From Polynucleobacter kasalickyi (GTDB taxonomy: Bacteria > Pseudomonadota > Gammaproteobacteria > Burkholderiales > Burkholderiaceae): a stretch of DNA of 63,714 nucleotides. A program made the position numbers and the translations under genes. The DNA is taken from NCBI RefSeq assembly GCF_900176405.1, contig NZ_FWXJ01000016.1, positions 1-63,714 on the forward strand, read 5' to 3'. Under the pieces are notes generated by a model. That model was not told where the DNA came from and did not search any database. It saw only the letters and a list, made by a program, of their open reading frames with translations. Below are positions 16,336 to 25,316 of this stretch, in pieces (positions within the stretch are counted from its first letter, which is position 1; each line of letters begins with the position of its first letter).

Positions 16336-17965
16336 AATCCATACTTTCAGAAATATAACCATGTTGTAAATCAAAATTTATCTGGGTTTGAGGACGTTGT
16401 TTCTTATCACCATAGCCACCCCCTCCTGGAGTTCTTAATACTACTTCATCACCAGGTTGCAAAATTTGTGGTTTTCGAGAGTCTACCGCCTTACCATTAA
16501 TTAGCACTTGACCTAATTTGCCGGACTCACCCCCGACAATCCCTGGTGCGGCTACTTTCAATCGCTCCGTTAAGAGTGCAACTGAAAGGGGTGATGTGTG
16601 CATATTGATAAAACATATTTCTTCCCCTAAGCCGCCTCGATAAAGCCCAGGTCCTCCTGAATCACACACAAGATACTTCCTTTTAAAAAACAATGGAAAG
16701 TCACGTTCAGCAACTTCAATGGGCGTTGGTGAAATATTACTAGGCCACGACATCGCCGAGGAACCATCTTTAAGTGCAGAAGCACCTAAGCCTCCGTTAA
16801 AAAATAAAACACTGGAAAACGGCTTACCATCTTCTTTGATGCCACTTAAATTAGAAATCCATACTGGCGAGCCTGAAGCCGCCATTACTTTTTCGGTAAG
16901 GATTGGTGCAAGTGCGCCAAACACTAAGCAAGGAACATAATGCCCAGTACAGGACCTACCCCCTACCGGCGCTGGTGATTTAGGGTTTAGGAGTGATCCT
17001 TCGGGGGCGGTTGTTGTGATTGCTTTAAAGAGTCCATAGTTATTGGGAAGATTCGGCAATAGTAGGCATTTAATGGTGTAGATCACCATGGCATTGGTAT
17101 AGGAAAGAACGCAATTAATCGCAGAGTTTTGCTGCGGTGGTGATCCTGAAAAGTCACAAGTAATCGTTGAATCTTTAATTTCTACCTTCACATGAAAGAG
17201 AAGGCGATCTTGAAAGCCATCTGTCTCCATACTGTAAGAATAGGTGCCATCGGGTAATGATTGAATTGCCTTGCGCATGGCAAGGTCACTCCGCTCAAAT
17301 AAGCCATCAGCCAACTCTGAAAAAGTGTTCAGCTTATATTCTGTAAGTAATCCTTCCATGCGCCGCGCAATTAATTCCACTGCTCCGACATGGCAAAAAA
17401 TATCACCCACAGTTTGATCGGGCGTACGAACATTGGATCGGATCAATTGAATTAAGGTCGCATCTTGATTGCCGTTTTTTATTAAGGGCATGATCGGGAT
17501 ATGCAGACCCTCCTCAAACAATTCCCGCGCATCAACCGAACGAATCTTCCCGCCGATATCGGGCACGTGTCCAGCGGTCGCAGCAAAGCCAACTAGTGTT
17601 TCTTGGTGGAAAATGGGTGCAACTAAACAAACATCGTTTAAGTGGCCAGTGCCAATCCAAGGATTATTTGTGATAAAAATATCACCTTTGGCCATCTTGT
17701 CTTTACCAATGGTATTAATGGTAGCTTTCACAGTATTCGGTAAAGTACCGATAAAGGAGGGGAGACTTCCATTATTTTCAGCAAATGCATGACCATTAGA
17801 GTCTGTAATGACAACAGCAAAATCATTCGCTTCGGAAGAAAGCGTAGAAAAGGACGTCCGGATAATAAGTTGCGCTGCTTCGTTAGCAATTGCTTGAACA
17901 CGTGACCAAAAGATTTGTAAAAATACTGGACCAGAATTTAAAAGAGGGGTATTTTTCATGCTCAT
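16328..17965 (-). CDS. hyuB: Hydantoinase B/5-oxoprolinase, beta-type subunit
   Basis: A 545-residue protein of the HyuB family, with the typical N-terminal block SEANDFAV..D..G and the segment ITNNPWIGTGHLNDVCL, GHVPDIGG (zinc/substrate region) and the glycine-rich end LRTPGGGGYGD. With HyuA it performs ATP-dependent ring opening of hydantoins, 5-oxoproline, or carboxylates/ketones in related acetone/acetophenone carboxylases. The start overlaps the end of hyuA by 4 bp, which implies coupled translation and a complex of the two products. Confidence 0.93.
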   Translation of the reverse strand: MSMKNTPLLNSGPVFLQIFWSRVQAIANEAAQLIIRTSFSTLSSEANDFAVVITDSNGHAFAENNGSLPSFIGTLPNTVKATINTIGKDKMAKGDIFITNNPWIGTGHLNDVCLVAPIFHQETLVGFAATAGHVPDIGGKIRSVDARELFEEGLHIPIMPLIKNGNQDATLIQLIRSNVRTPDQTVGDIFCHVGAVELIARRMEGLLTEYKLNTFSELADGLFERSDLAMRKAIQSLPDGTYSYSMETDGFQDRLLFHVKVEIKDSTITCDFSGSPPQQNSAINCVLSYTNAMVIYTIKCLLLPNLPNNYGLFKAITTTAPEGSLLNPKSPAPVGGRSCTGHYVPCLVFGALAPILTEKVMAASGSPVWISNLSGIKEDGKPFSSVLFFNGGLGASALKDGSSAMSWPSNISPTPIEVAERDFPLFFKRKYLVCDSGGPGLYRGGLGEEICFINMHTSPLSVALLTERLKVAAPGIVGGESGKLGQVLINGKAVDSRKPQILQPGDEVVLRTPGGGGYGDKKQRPQTQINFDLQHGYISESMDYE

Positions 17966-20055
17966 GTGTTATCTGCAATTGTGATCATTAAGTTGCCATG
18001 AATACTCATTTTGACAAAGCCCAAGGGACCTACTACGATTGTCGTACCATATTCTTCAATTAATACGGGTCCTTGATGTTCAAAGCTCGAGTCCAACTCG
18101 GAGCGGTTAAAAACAGGAGTATTGATAAATTCACCAATTTCTTGAAAGAAAACCTGTCGAAACTTTGCCATAGGAATAGATGGTGATTCTTTATCGTGTG
18201 CCACAGGATTTTTTTGGAGTGGTGCAGCGATGCCAGCAATTCGAAGATTTACTAGTTCAATGATTCCATTGGGAGGTGTACGTCCAAATTTTTCTTCATA
18301 TTGAGCAAGAAATGTATTTTTAATTGCCTGATTCAAAATCTTTTTGGCTTCATTGCTTACCGAAAGAGTAGGTAGTTGAAAGAGTAAATTAAATCCCTGC
18401 CCCACAAATCTTGCCTCTGCTTGATAAGTTATCTGAATTGGGCCATAACTTCCATCAAGCGCTAGAAGGTCTGTTTGTATTTCTAACTCTAAATCTCGAA
18501 TATTTTTCTCTAAATCTTCTATCAAGTTGAAATCGGGTTTATAACTGATTGTTTTCGAGCGATCCGCTCTAGCCGGTGCGATTAAAAGGCCAAATGCAGA
18601 TGCAACCCCGGCATCCCGAGGGCAGATAATCTTCGAGATACCTACTGCTTTGGCAACCATATAGGCATGAAGTGGACCTCCACCTCCCGTGGCAAGTAGA
18701 ACAAAGTTACGGGGATCTTGACCTTGTTCAGCCACATGTAAGCGTGCTGCCGTGGCCATATTTTCAGCCACAAGATGATGAATTCCCCACGCAATCTCAG
18801 TTTGATTTAAGTGGCAGTCATGAGCTAGCTGATTTAATACCCCCTCCGCTGCCGCAGAGTGAATTGGAATCGTTCCACCAGCAAAAAAGTCTGGATTGAT
18901 ATAACCTAGAAATAAGTTTGCGTCTGTTACAGTTGCTTGATCTCCGCCGAGTCCATAACATGCTGGTCCCGGTTCAGAACTAGCGCTTTTGGGGCCCACT
19001 TGAAGTAAGTTTAATTCATCTTGATGTGCAATACTGCCACCACCAGCACCGATTTCAATCAGGTCAATCGTAGTGATATTCATTGGCATACCGCTGCCTT
19101 TTGTAAAGCGTTTACGCCTTGCCGCTTCAAAGTTAAAGGCAATGGAAGGTTTACTCTCATTAATAAGGCAAAGTTTGGCGGTTGTACCCCCCATATCAAA
19201 GGCTAATAAATCAGAAACTCCCTCTTCGATGCCAAAATAACTTGCAGCCACCACACCAGCAGCTGGTCCCGATTCTAGTAGAGCGATGGGTTTACTTTTT
19301 GCGGTATTTAGATGACTGAGTCCACCATTCGAAAGCATCATTAACACCTCGGCTTTGATGCCGATGTTAGAAAGTGTGCTTTCAAGTTGATTTAGATACG
19401 AAAGCGCAATAGGCTGAATATAAGCATTCGCAATCGTGGTAGTCATTCTTTCAAACTCACGAATAATAGGACTTATTTCGGATGAAATAGTAACCGCCAA
19501 ACGGGGATATTTATTTTTAATTATCTTTGCTAAGGTTTCTTCTTGAACTGGATTCGCATAGGAATGCAGTAGACAAATGGCAAGTGATTCCACGCCTAAA
19601 TGAATGATGCGTTCGACTTCGGATAGCGCCTGTACCTCATTTATTTTTTCAATTTCAAATCCTCTAGCGTCAATTCGTCCAGAGATCTCGCCCCTGAGAT
19701 TTCTGGGAACTAACATATCTGGACGGCTGATCGCTAAATCATAAAGGTCATATTTACGCTCATTGCCTATTTCAATAATATCTTTGAATCCTTGATTAGT
19801 TATAAGGCCGGTGCTAGCGCCTTTGCGTTCAATCAAAGCATTCGTAAATAAAGTTGTCGCATGTACGATCCGAAAAATTTCTTCAGGGGAAATTTTTTGG
19901 TTAGTAATGAGCTGATTCAAACCATTCTCAACTCCAACAATTGGATTGGAGTTTGTAGTGAGTACTTTGAGTGACTCAACTTTTTGCGATGGTAAGTGGC
20001 AAGCAACAATATCAGTAAATGTTCCTCCAATATCAATACCTATCGACCAGTTCAT
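17962..20055 (-). CDS. hyuA: Hydantoinase A/5-oxoprolinase, ATP-dependent subunit
   Basis: A 697-residue protein of the HyuA family. The N-terminus IGIDIGGTFTDIVA is the actin-like ATP-binding phosphate loop, followed by HATTLFTNALIERKGA and, near 280-300, DMGGTTAKLCLI, the second nucleotide motif. GGGSIAHQDE and GPGPACYG-type segments follow (here SSEPGPACYG). It energises ring opening by phosphorylation. It is the first gene of an operon with hyuB and a Bug receptor, which suggests uptake and hydrolysis of a cyclic amide or similar compound. Confidence 0.94.
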   Translation of the reverse strand: MNWSIGIDIGGTFTDIVACHLPSQKVESLKVLTTNSNPIVGVENGLNQLITNQKISPEEIFRIVHATTLFTNALIERKGASTGLITNQGFKDIIEIGNERKYDLYDLAISRPDMLVPRNLRGEISGRIDARGFEIEKINEVQALSEVERIIHLGVESLAICLLHSYANPVQEETLAKIIKNKYPRLAVTISSEISPIIREFERMTTTIANAYIQPIALSYLNQLESTLSNIGIKAEVLMMLSNGGLSHLNTAKSKPIALLESGPAAGVVAASYFGIEEGVSDLLAFDMGGTTAKLCLINESKPSIAFNFEAARRKRFTKGSGMPMNITTIDLIEIGAGGGSIAHQDELNLLQVGPKSASSEPGPACYGLGGDQATVTDANLFLGYINPDFFAGGTIPIHSAAAEGVLNQLAHDCHLNQTEIAWGIHHLVAENMATAARLHVAEQGQDPRNFVLLATGGGGPLHAYMVAKAVGISKIICPRDAGVASAFGLLIAPARADRSKTISYKPDFNLIEDLEKNIRDLELEIQTDLLALDGSYGPIQITYQAEARFVGQGFNLLFQLPTLSVSNEAKKILNQAIKNTFLAQYEEKFGRTPPNGIIELVNLRIAGIAAPLQKNPVAHDKESPSIPMAKFRQVFFQEIGEFINTPVFNRSELDSSFEHQGPVLIEEYGTTIVVGPLGFVKMSIHGNLMITIADNT

Positions 20056-20374
20056 TTCAGCATGTTCCTAAAAAGTAATTGTATGTTTCATTTATCAAAG
20101 TATACGATGTAACTTCTGAAGTTTAATTCGTTTCTATTAGACCTCATCTGATGGAAAATTCGAGTTAAATGAATAATAGAAGTCAACTCGTTTTTTGCAT
20201 AGAGTTTTATTGGGGTAATTGATTTTGTAAACGACATTAAAAAATTCCCATAAATCACCTGATAGATAAACGACGCTTAGCTCAATTATTTGCTATTTTG
20301 CTAGAGTGAAATGATTATTTCATACAGGGTATTCCATTATGTATTAATTAAATTTTATGTATAAAAATTAAAAA
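20056..20374. other. Gene-free stretch
   Basis: 319 bp upstream of hyuA and of the regulator relic. AT-rich, without a visible gene or repeat. It should hold the hyuA promoter. Confidence 0.4.
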
Positions 20375-20632
20375 ATGCATCAAGATATTAAATCGACTGA
20401 ACGACTTATTTCTAGTAGTTGGAGTTTGTTTGATCAAGTTGAACGGTACCGACATATTTCAGCTCGTTATAAAACTGTAGTCAAGCGAAACAGTGAAGAT
20501 CATCAATTGTTGATGTGAGCAATTCTTAATCGAGATATCGAACCTGCCGGTAACTTACATCAAGAGCTTGTGCTTAGTACGCATAAAAATGTATTAAAGG
20601 GAACGGCATTATGGGTTAAAGAGACCCATTAA
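20375..20632 (+). pseudogene. Relic of a GntR/FCD-type transcriptional regulator (C-terminal part)
   Basis: From an ATG at 20375 the frame reads through one internal TGA to TAA at 20630-20632. The 84 residues other than that stop resemble the end of an FCD ligand-binding domain: SWSLFDQVERYRH, then EDHQLL, then AILNRDIEPAGNLHQELVL. The winged-helix DNA-binding half is absent. The TGA falls where this family usually has an acidic or neutral residue, and no strong hairpin follows, so it is decay and not Sec. It lies just ahead of the catabolic operon that it may once have controlled. Confidence 0.65.
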
Positions 20633-20648
20633 TTATTTGGAGATACAG

Positions 20649-21182
20649 ATGTTAAAAATTACTAGGCCGACTCCCTCTCACTTTGGGATCTACGCGACAG
20701 ACGTAGACAAGATGGTTAATTTTTATAAAGCTGTTTTTGGTTTGACGGAGACGGATAGAGGTGTTGGTAAAACATTTAAAGCGCCATTGGTTTTTCTGAG
20801 CGCAAGCCCAGATCAGCATCATCAGTTGGTCATTGCTGGTGGTCGACCAATCGAAGCAACATTTAGTACCGTAATGCAACTTTCTTTTGTAGTACCTAGT
20901 ATTCAGTATCTAAGGGAGATTAGAACGAGAGCAACTGAACTTGGTGCAACAAAATTTTTACCTCTCAATCATGGTAATGCACTATCTGTATATTTTGCTG
21001 ATCCAGAGGGTAATACGGTTGAGGCTTACGTGGATATGCCATTTTATATTTCTCAACCCCATGGAGACCCATTAAATCTTGATAAAGATGATGAAACTTT
21101 ACTTAGAGAGACAGAAGCAATGTGTCGAAACGATCCAAGTTTCAAACTTCTCGATGAGTGGCGAGCAGAAGTTTTTAAATAA
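20649..21182 (+). CDS. VOC-family (glyoxalase/extradiol-dioxygenase fold) protein
   Basis: A 177-residue protein with two VOC-type half-barrels. Residues near HFGIYATDVDKMVNFYKAVFG (first module) and YFADPEGNTVEAYVD (second module, with Glu) are typical of type I extradiol dioxygenases and glyoxalases. The ATG at 20649 is chosen because GGAGA lies at the right distance. An upstream TTG would add four residues. It is the first gene of a plus-strand run with a quinone oxidoreductase and a Bug receptor, which points to aromatic or organic-acid breakdown. Confidence 0.8.
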   Translation: MLKITRPTPSHFGIYATDVDKMVNFYKAVFGLTETDRGVGKTFKAPLVFLSASPDQHHQLVIAGGRPIEATFSTVMQLSFVVPSIQYLREIRTRATELGATKFLPLNHGNALSVYFADPEGNTVEAYVDMPFYISQPHGDPLNLDKDDETLLRETEAMCRNDPSFKLLDEWRAEVFK

Positions 21183-21218
21183 ATACTCTTAAAAATCATA
21201 AAAATAGGAATAAAAGAG

Positions 21219-21296
21219 ATGAAACTTTTATCATTCATTTTAAAAGCTGGCAGTTCATGGGGTGCCTTGATTAATTCTATTGCTGTAGAAAGATAG
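21219..21296 (+). pseudogene. N-terminal stub of a fumarylacetoacetate-hydrolase-family gene
   Basis: A 25-codon frame starting MKLLSFILKAGSSWGALI matches the conserved beginning of FAH-family hydrolases (MKLVSF...G...GAL.GD) and then stops. The catalytic body is missing and the next gene starts 6 bp later, so a deletion removed the rest. A leftover start codon with a weak ribosome site may still be translated and couple to the next gene. Confidence 0.5.
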
Positions 21297-21301
21297 TTAG
21301 C

Positions 21302-22303
21302 ATGTTCGTTATACGAGTTCATCAACCAGGAGGGCCCGATGCGTTATGTGTTGAGCAATTACCTCTTCCAATGCCAGGTCCTGGAGAAGTCAGAGTGCAA
21401 GCCCATGCAATTGGGGTGGGTCGTCCTGACGTATTGATTCGTCAGGGAACTTACAAGTGGATGCCACCACTACCAGCAATTCCCGGGGCAGAACTTGCTG
21501 GTGAAATTGACGCAGTTGGTGAAGGTGTGCTGTCACTTCAGCTAGGTCAGCGTGTTTTGGTGAGTGCCCGAGATTTAGCGCAAAGAGGTGGTTGCTACGT
21601 TCAAAGTATCGTAGTTCCAGAGAGTGCTCCTTACAACTTACCCGATGCGATTTCATTCAACGATGCAGTCAGTTTGCCAAATTTACAGCTTGCCCTAGCA
21701 CTCATGCAGGCTGCTAGTCCGGGACATACACCAATCCCGGGAACCATTTTAATTACTGGTGCCGCGGGTGGGGTCGCTACCATGCTTGCGCAACTTGCAC
21801 GGTACTATGGATTTAAAACGATAGGCACAGCTCGTACTTTGGAGAAGAGAGTATTTGCCTTATCGAATGGTTTTGATGTAATCCTGGACGCTAATCCGTT
21901 GACTCTTGTCGAAGAAGTGATGTCTACAACGAATGGTCTAGGGGTCAATTTGGTGTATGACCATTTAGGAGGCGCAATGTTTCCGCAGTGTATCCGAAGT
22001 TTAGCCCCACTTGGACTAGCTATTTCCTACAACATTATCACTGGCAAACCCAACGAAGATCTCTTTGGACTACTTCGTGAGCTGTTAGGTAAAAGCTTGG
22101 GAGTACGTTGTTTTTCAATGCATACCTTTGATGAAGATAAAGATAACCGTCGAAAGTTGATGTGCAAAGCAATTGATTTGATGTCAAATGGCCAGGTGAA
22201 AGCGTCACCATCGGTAGTCATGGATTTTAGTCAGGTTGGACAAGCACATGAGATTCTTGACCAAGGACTTACTTTAGGTAAGATTGTTTTAAAACCCCAT
22301 TAA
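21302..22303 (+). CDS. NADPH:quinone oxidoreductase-like protein (MDR family, no zinc)
   Basis: A 333-residue medium-chain reductase of the quinone-oxidoreductase type. It has the QOR-like N-terminus (ALCVEQLPLPMPGPGEVRVQ), GRPDVLIRQGTY in place of zinc ligands, and the nucleotide site TGAAGGVATMLAQLA near 151-165. It lacks the structural-zinc cysteine lobe. It reduces quinones or enones with NADPH. It is in a run of plus-strand genes with the VOC protein upstream and a Bug receptor 24 bp downstream, so probably one operon. Confidence 0.88.
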   Translation: MFVIRVHQPGGPDALCVEQLPLPMPGPGEVRVQAHAIGVGRPDVLIRQGTYKWMPPLPAIPGAELAGEIDAVGEGVLSLQLGQRVLVSARDLAQRGGCYVQSIVVPESAPYNLPDAISFNDAVSLPNLQLALALMQAASPGHTPIPGTILITGAAGGVATMLAQLARYYGFKTIGTARTLEKRVFALSNGFDVILDANPLTLVEEVMSTTNGLGVNLVYDHLGGAMFPQCIRSLAPLGLAISYNIITGKPNEDLFGLLRELLGKSLGVRCFSMHTFDEDKDNRRKLMCKAIDLMSNGQVKASPSVVMDFSQVGQAHEILDQGLTLGKIVLKPH

Positions 22304-22326
22304 GAGGGTTTTTAAAAAGGAGATAC

Positions 22327-23310
22327 ATGATGACAAAAGAAGTTCCAAAGTTTTTACTTAACATCTTTTCTGTTCTAATCTTATTGCTCAGTTCGATACT
22401 AAGTAATGCGCAAAATTATCCTGATCACCCAATCAGAATCCTACAAGGTTTTGCACCAGGTGGAAACGCAGATTCTATAGCTAGGGCTGTCAGCGATGAA
22501 ATGGGGAAAGGACTTTCACAATCATTTATTGTAGATGCCCAAACTGGCGCTGGTGGCACTATTGCAGCCACTACAGTTTCTAGAGCTAAGCCTGACGGCT
22601 ACACTTTATTGCTTGCTACTGGTGGCCATGCGGTTGCTGGGGCGCTGTATAGTAATTTAGCTTATAGAACCGTACAAGATTTTGACATGATTGGTACGAT
22701 CACTTATTTTCCCTTTTTGATTGTTGTGAAGAACGACGGTAAAGTTCAGAACCTATCATCACTTCTCCAAGATGCAAAATTGAACCCTGATAAAGTAAGT
22801 TATGGTTCTGCTGGAATTGGGTCGACTCATCATCTAGCAGGTGAATTACTCTCTAGCATGTCAAAAACGCAATTACTCCACATCCCTTACAAGGGAGACG
22901 CTGCCTCTGTAGTCGCTTTATTATCCGGTGATTTACCAATGATCATTGCTCCACCGACAGCTGTCATGTCCAATATTAAAGCTGGAAAATTACGCGCTAT
23001 AGCAACTACCGGTCCGCAAAGATGGCCGGGCTTACCAGATGTGCCGACCGTTGCTGAACAAGGCATCCCAGGATACGACGTACGTTCATGGGCGGGGTTG
23101 ATGGCTCCGGCCGGCATGTCCCGACCAATTCTTGATCGGTTAAATGTTGAACTACAAAAAGCACTTCTTGTACCTACTGTGAGAAACAAATTAGAAGATA
23201 TGGGCGGTGAAGTAAAAGGAAGTACTCCCGAAGAAATGAAGGTGATGGTTTCCAACCAAACTCAAAAATGGATTCAAGTGGTTAATGATGCAAAAATTCC
23301 AAAACAATAG
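22327..23310 (+). CDS. Bug/TctC-family periplasmic solute receptor
   Basis: A 327-residue receptor with a signal peptide (hydrophobic 9-27, then NAQNYPDHPI), GGNADSIARAV, AKPDGYTLLLAT, YGSAGIGSTHHLAGELL and HIPYKGDAASVVALLSGDL. A strong AAGGAG site precedes a double ATG. It is placed between the quinone oxidoreductase and an amino-acid-synthesis-family gene, on one strand with small gaps. No TctA/TctB membrane components are nearby. Confidence 0.92.
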   Translation: MMTKEVPKFLLNIFSVLILLLSSILSNAQNYPDHPIRILQGFAPGGNADSIARAVSDEMGKGLSQSFIVDAQTGAGGTIAATTVSRAKPDGYTLLLATGGHAVAGALYSNLAYRTVQDFDMIGTITYFPFLIVVKNDGKVQNLSSLLQDAKLNPDKVSYGSAGIGSTHHLAGELLSSMSKTQLLHIPYKGDAASVVALLSGDLPMIIAPPTAVMSNIKAGKLRAIATTGPQRWPGLPDVPTVAEQGIPGYDVRSWAGLMAPAGMSRPILDRLNVELQKALLVPTVRNKLEDMGGEVKGSTPEEMKVMVSNQTQKWIQVVNDAKIPKQ

Positions 23311-23334
23311 TTCACATTAAGAAAGGAGATATTT

Positions 23335-23913
23335 ATGTCGCTCATTGAAATTCGCAAGCGTAGTTTAATTATTGAAACTCAATATCATGAGGGTGGTCCA
23401 AAGGCGACCGTGCCTCTAAAGATGGCGGCATCATGCGCCGTTATTCTGAACCCCTACGCTGGTCGATATGAATCAGATTTAATGCCCTTTATGGCAGAGT
23501 TAAGAAGCCTAGGCACTTTACTAGCTCAAGAGCTCGTGGATACACTCGGTCGTGACAACATTGAAACGTATAGCAAAGCTGCAATCGTTGGCGTGAATGG
23601 TGAAATGGAACATGGCGCTGTTTGGCACGAAGCAGGTGGGTGGGCGATGCGAAGTGTTTTAGGTGAGCCCAAAGCCATGGTGCCAGCTGCTAAAGCAGTG
23701 GCCGCAACTGGGTATCGATTGATGGTTCCTTTGCACTATATTCATGCATCTTATGTCCGTAGTCATTTTAATAGTATGGAAATTGGGATTCAAGATGCAC
23801 CTCGCCCGAATGAAATCCTTTTTGCATTGGTGATGGGAACAGGTGCTCGTGTACATTCACGATTAGGCGGCTTAACTAAAGATAAAGTATCCGTGCATGA
23901 TGGACAACGATAA
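23335..23913 (+). CDS. Amino acid synthesis family protein (AA_synth-type, PF06684-like)
   Basis: A 192-residue protein recognised by MAASCAVILNPYAGRYE, the GNGEMEHGAVWHEAGGWAMR-like block (here GVNGEMEHGAV) and the tail NEILFALVMGTGARVHSRLGGL. The family is annotated from an early link to amino acid synthesis, but its reaction is not settled. It often sits beside catabolic and Bug genes in betaproteobacteria, as here. It has a strong AAGGAGA site, and a terminator hairpin closes the operon. Confidence 0.82.
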   Translation: MSLIEIRKRSLIIETQYHEGGPKATVPLKMAASCAVILNPYAGRYESDLMPFMAELRSLGTLLAQELVDTLGRDNIETYSKAAIVGVNGEMEHGAVWHEAGGWAMRSVLGEPKAMVPAAKAVAATGYRLMVPLHYIHASYVRSHFNSMEIGIQDAPRPNEILFALVMGTGARVHSRLGGLTKDKVSVHDGQR

Positions 23914-23944
23914 CGAACGTAATTAAGTGCAAGAAATGAACGCA

Positions 23945-23975
23945 GAACAATCAAAGACAGGAGCTTTGATTGTTC
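23945..23975. terminator. Strong bidirectional terminator
   Basis: A perfect 12-bp stem, GAACAATCAAAG with CTTTGATTGTTC, and a 7-nt loop followed on the plus strand by ATATTTTTA. It lies between the convergent plus-strand catabolic operon and the minus-strand NMT1-type receptor gene. Confidence 0.85.
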
Positions 23976-23987
23976 ATATTTTTATGA

Positions 23988-24983
23988 TTAGCTAGTGTAA
24001 ATAAGAGATTTCACATCTACAGTTTTTGTGAAAATTTTACGATCCGTGAAAACGTCAAAGTATTTTTGGAAATATGAAATATCCGACTGCTTAAACTCAT
24101 TAAACATCACAAAATCAGCCAAAGGTACTTCTTTCACAATTGATTCTTCGATGGCTGTAAATCCGTCAAGTGATTTTCTGGATTCATCTGGATTCTTCCG
24201 AATAAATTCCACGCCTTTTGCATAGGCAGTAATGAATTTTTTAACCTCAGCGGATCGTTCTTTAATGATTGTAGTTGTGAGGGTTGCAGATCCACCAAAC
24301 CAAGGTGCCATAGGGTCTCCCAACATGTATTTAGAAATAACACCTGCCTCTAAAATACGTGAGAACCCTTTTACTTTACCAACGGTACCAGATGGCTCAA
24401 GGGTATAAACAGCATCAACTTGTCCTGCTGCTAAAGCTGGAACATGTTGGCCAACGGGGAGTTCAATTGGCTGGATATTCGATAGTCCATTTTTCTCAAG
24501 AATAATTTTCGTCAAAGTTACATTTTGGATACCAGGACCACAGGCAATTTTGGCGTCTTTTGGCAGATCTTTAATCGCTTTTATTTTACTATCGAGGGGA
24601 ACTAAAACCTCATCTAATACATATTTCACATTGGATGGGTTGGAACAAATAATCTTAAACAGATTGGGTGAGGCAATTTCGGCAAGAGCTAATGCAGCAG
24701 AAGCAGTGCCGTTTGCAGAACCGTGTATACGTCCGGCAATCATGGCTTCAGCAATTTGATTCGGGCTAGCAAATTTAACCCCTTCGACATTCAGTCCTAC
24801 TTCTTTGAAGTAACCTTTTTCTAGTGCTACAAAAAAGGGTAGACCACTGGCAATAGGCCAATAGCCAATGAGAATTTTATCGTCTGCTGCATGAGCAAAT
24901 GATGGGATCAAACCTGAAACAGCACTAAGCGCCCCTGCTTGAAGGATTTGGCGACGACCTTGGCTAAACCTATGATTACTCAT
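23988..24983 (-). CDS. NitT/TauT (NMT1/ThiY-like) ABC substrate-binding protein, Tat-type signal
   Basis: A 331-residue periplasmic binding protein with a twin-arginine-like leader (QGRRQILQAGAL, cleavage near AHAAD). The fold is that of SsuA/ThiY/TauA receptors: IGYWPIASGLPFFVALEKGYF, VGLNVEGVKFASPNQIAEAMIAGRI. Such receptors bind sulfonates, nitrate, thiamine precursors or aromatic acids. No permease or ATPase is adjacent. Confidence 0.87.
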   Translation of the reverse strand: MSNHRFSQGRRQILQAGALSAVSGLIPSFAHAADDKILIGYWPIASGLPFFVALEKGYFKEVGLNVEGVKFASPNQIAEAMIAGRIHGSANGTASAALALAEIASPNLFKIICSNPSNVKYVLDEVLVPLDSKIKAIKDLPKDAKIACGPGIQNVTLTKIILEKNGLSNIQPIELPVGQHVPALAAGQVDAVYTLEPSGTVGKVKGFSRILEAGVISKYMLGDPMAPWFGGSATLTTTIIKERSAEVKKFITAYAKGVEFIRKNPDESRKSLDGFTAIEESIVKEVPLADFVMFNEFKQSDISYFQKYFDVFTDRKIFTKTVDVKSLIYTS

Positions 24984-25316
24984 GCTGATTCTTCCTTTTA
25001 AATAAAAAATAACTATTAGCGTACTTATTCACTTTCAAGTATGCCTTCGAGCTAACTGAGAAATTTCAAGATACGCCCTAAAAAGTGGCACAAGATACCA
25101 AGTTGGGTTCAATGGCTTTATTTTGATGCGATTTGAAGAAAAAATAAGGGAGAAGGTAGAAGTCTTGAAGTAAATCATAAAAACTTGTTGCGTTTGGTTC
25201 CTGTTTTAATACGTTAATAGCTCACATGAAATAGATTCGCATTACACTAGATGTAACGAGTTTTTTAAACATCAATAGGGTGATTTTTGTATTCCCAAAA
25301 TAAGGAGATTTAATTT
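24984..25316. other. Divergent promoter region
   Basis: 333 bp between the minus-strand receptor gene and the plus-strand maiA-like gene. It must carry both promoters. No gene or repeat is seen. Confidence 0.45.

Noticed and set aside
20375..20632. Internal TGA of the GntR/FCD relic as a selenocysteine codon
   Set aside because: The DNA-binding half is missing, FCD domains have no redox residue there, and only a 4-bp stem follows.
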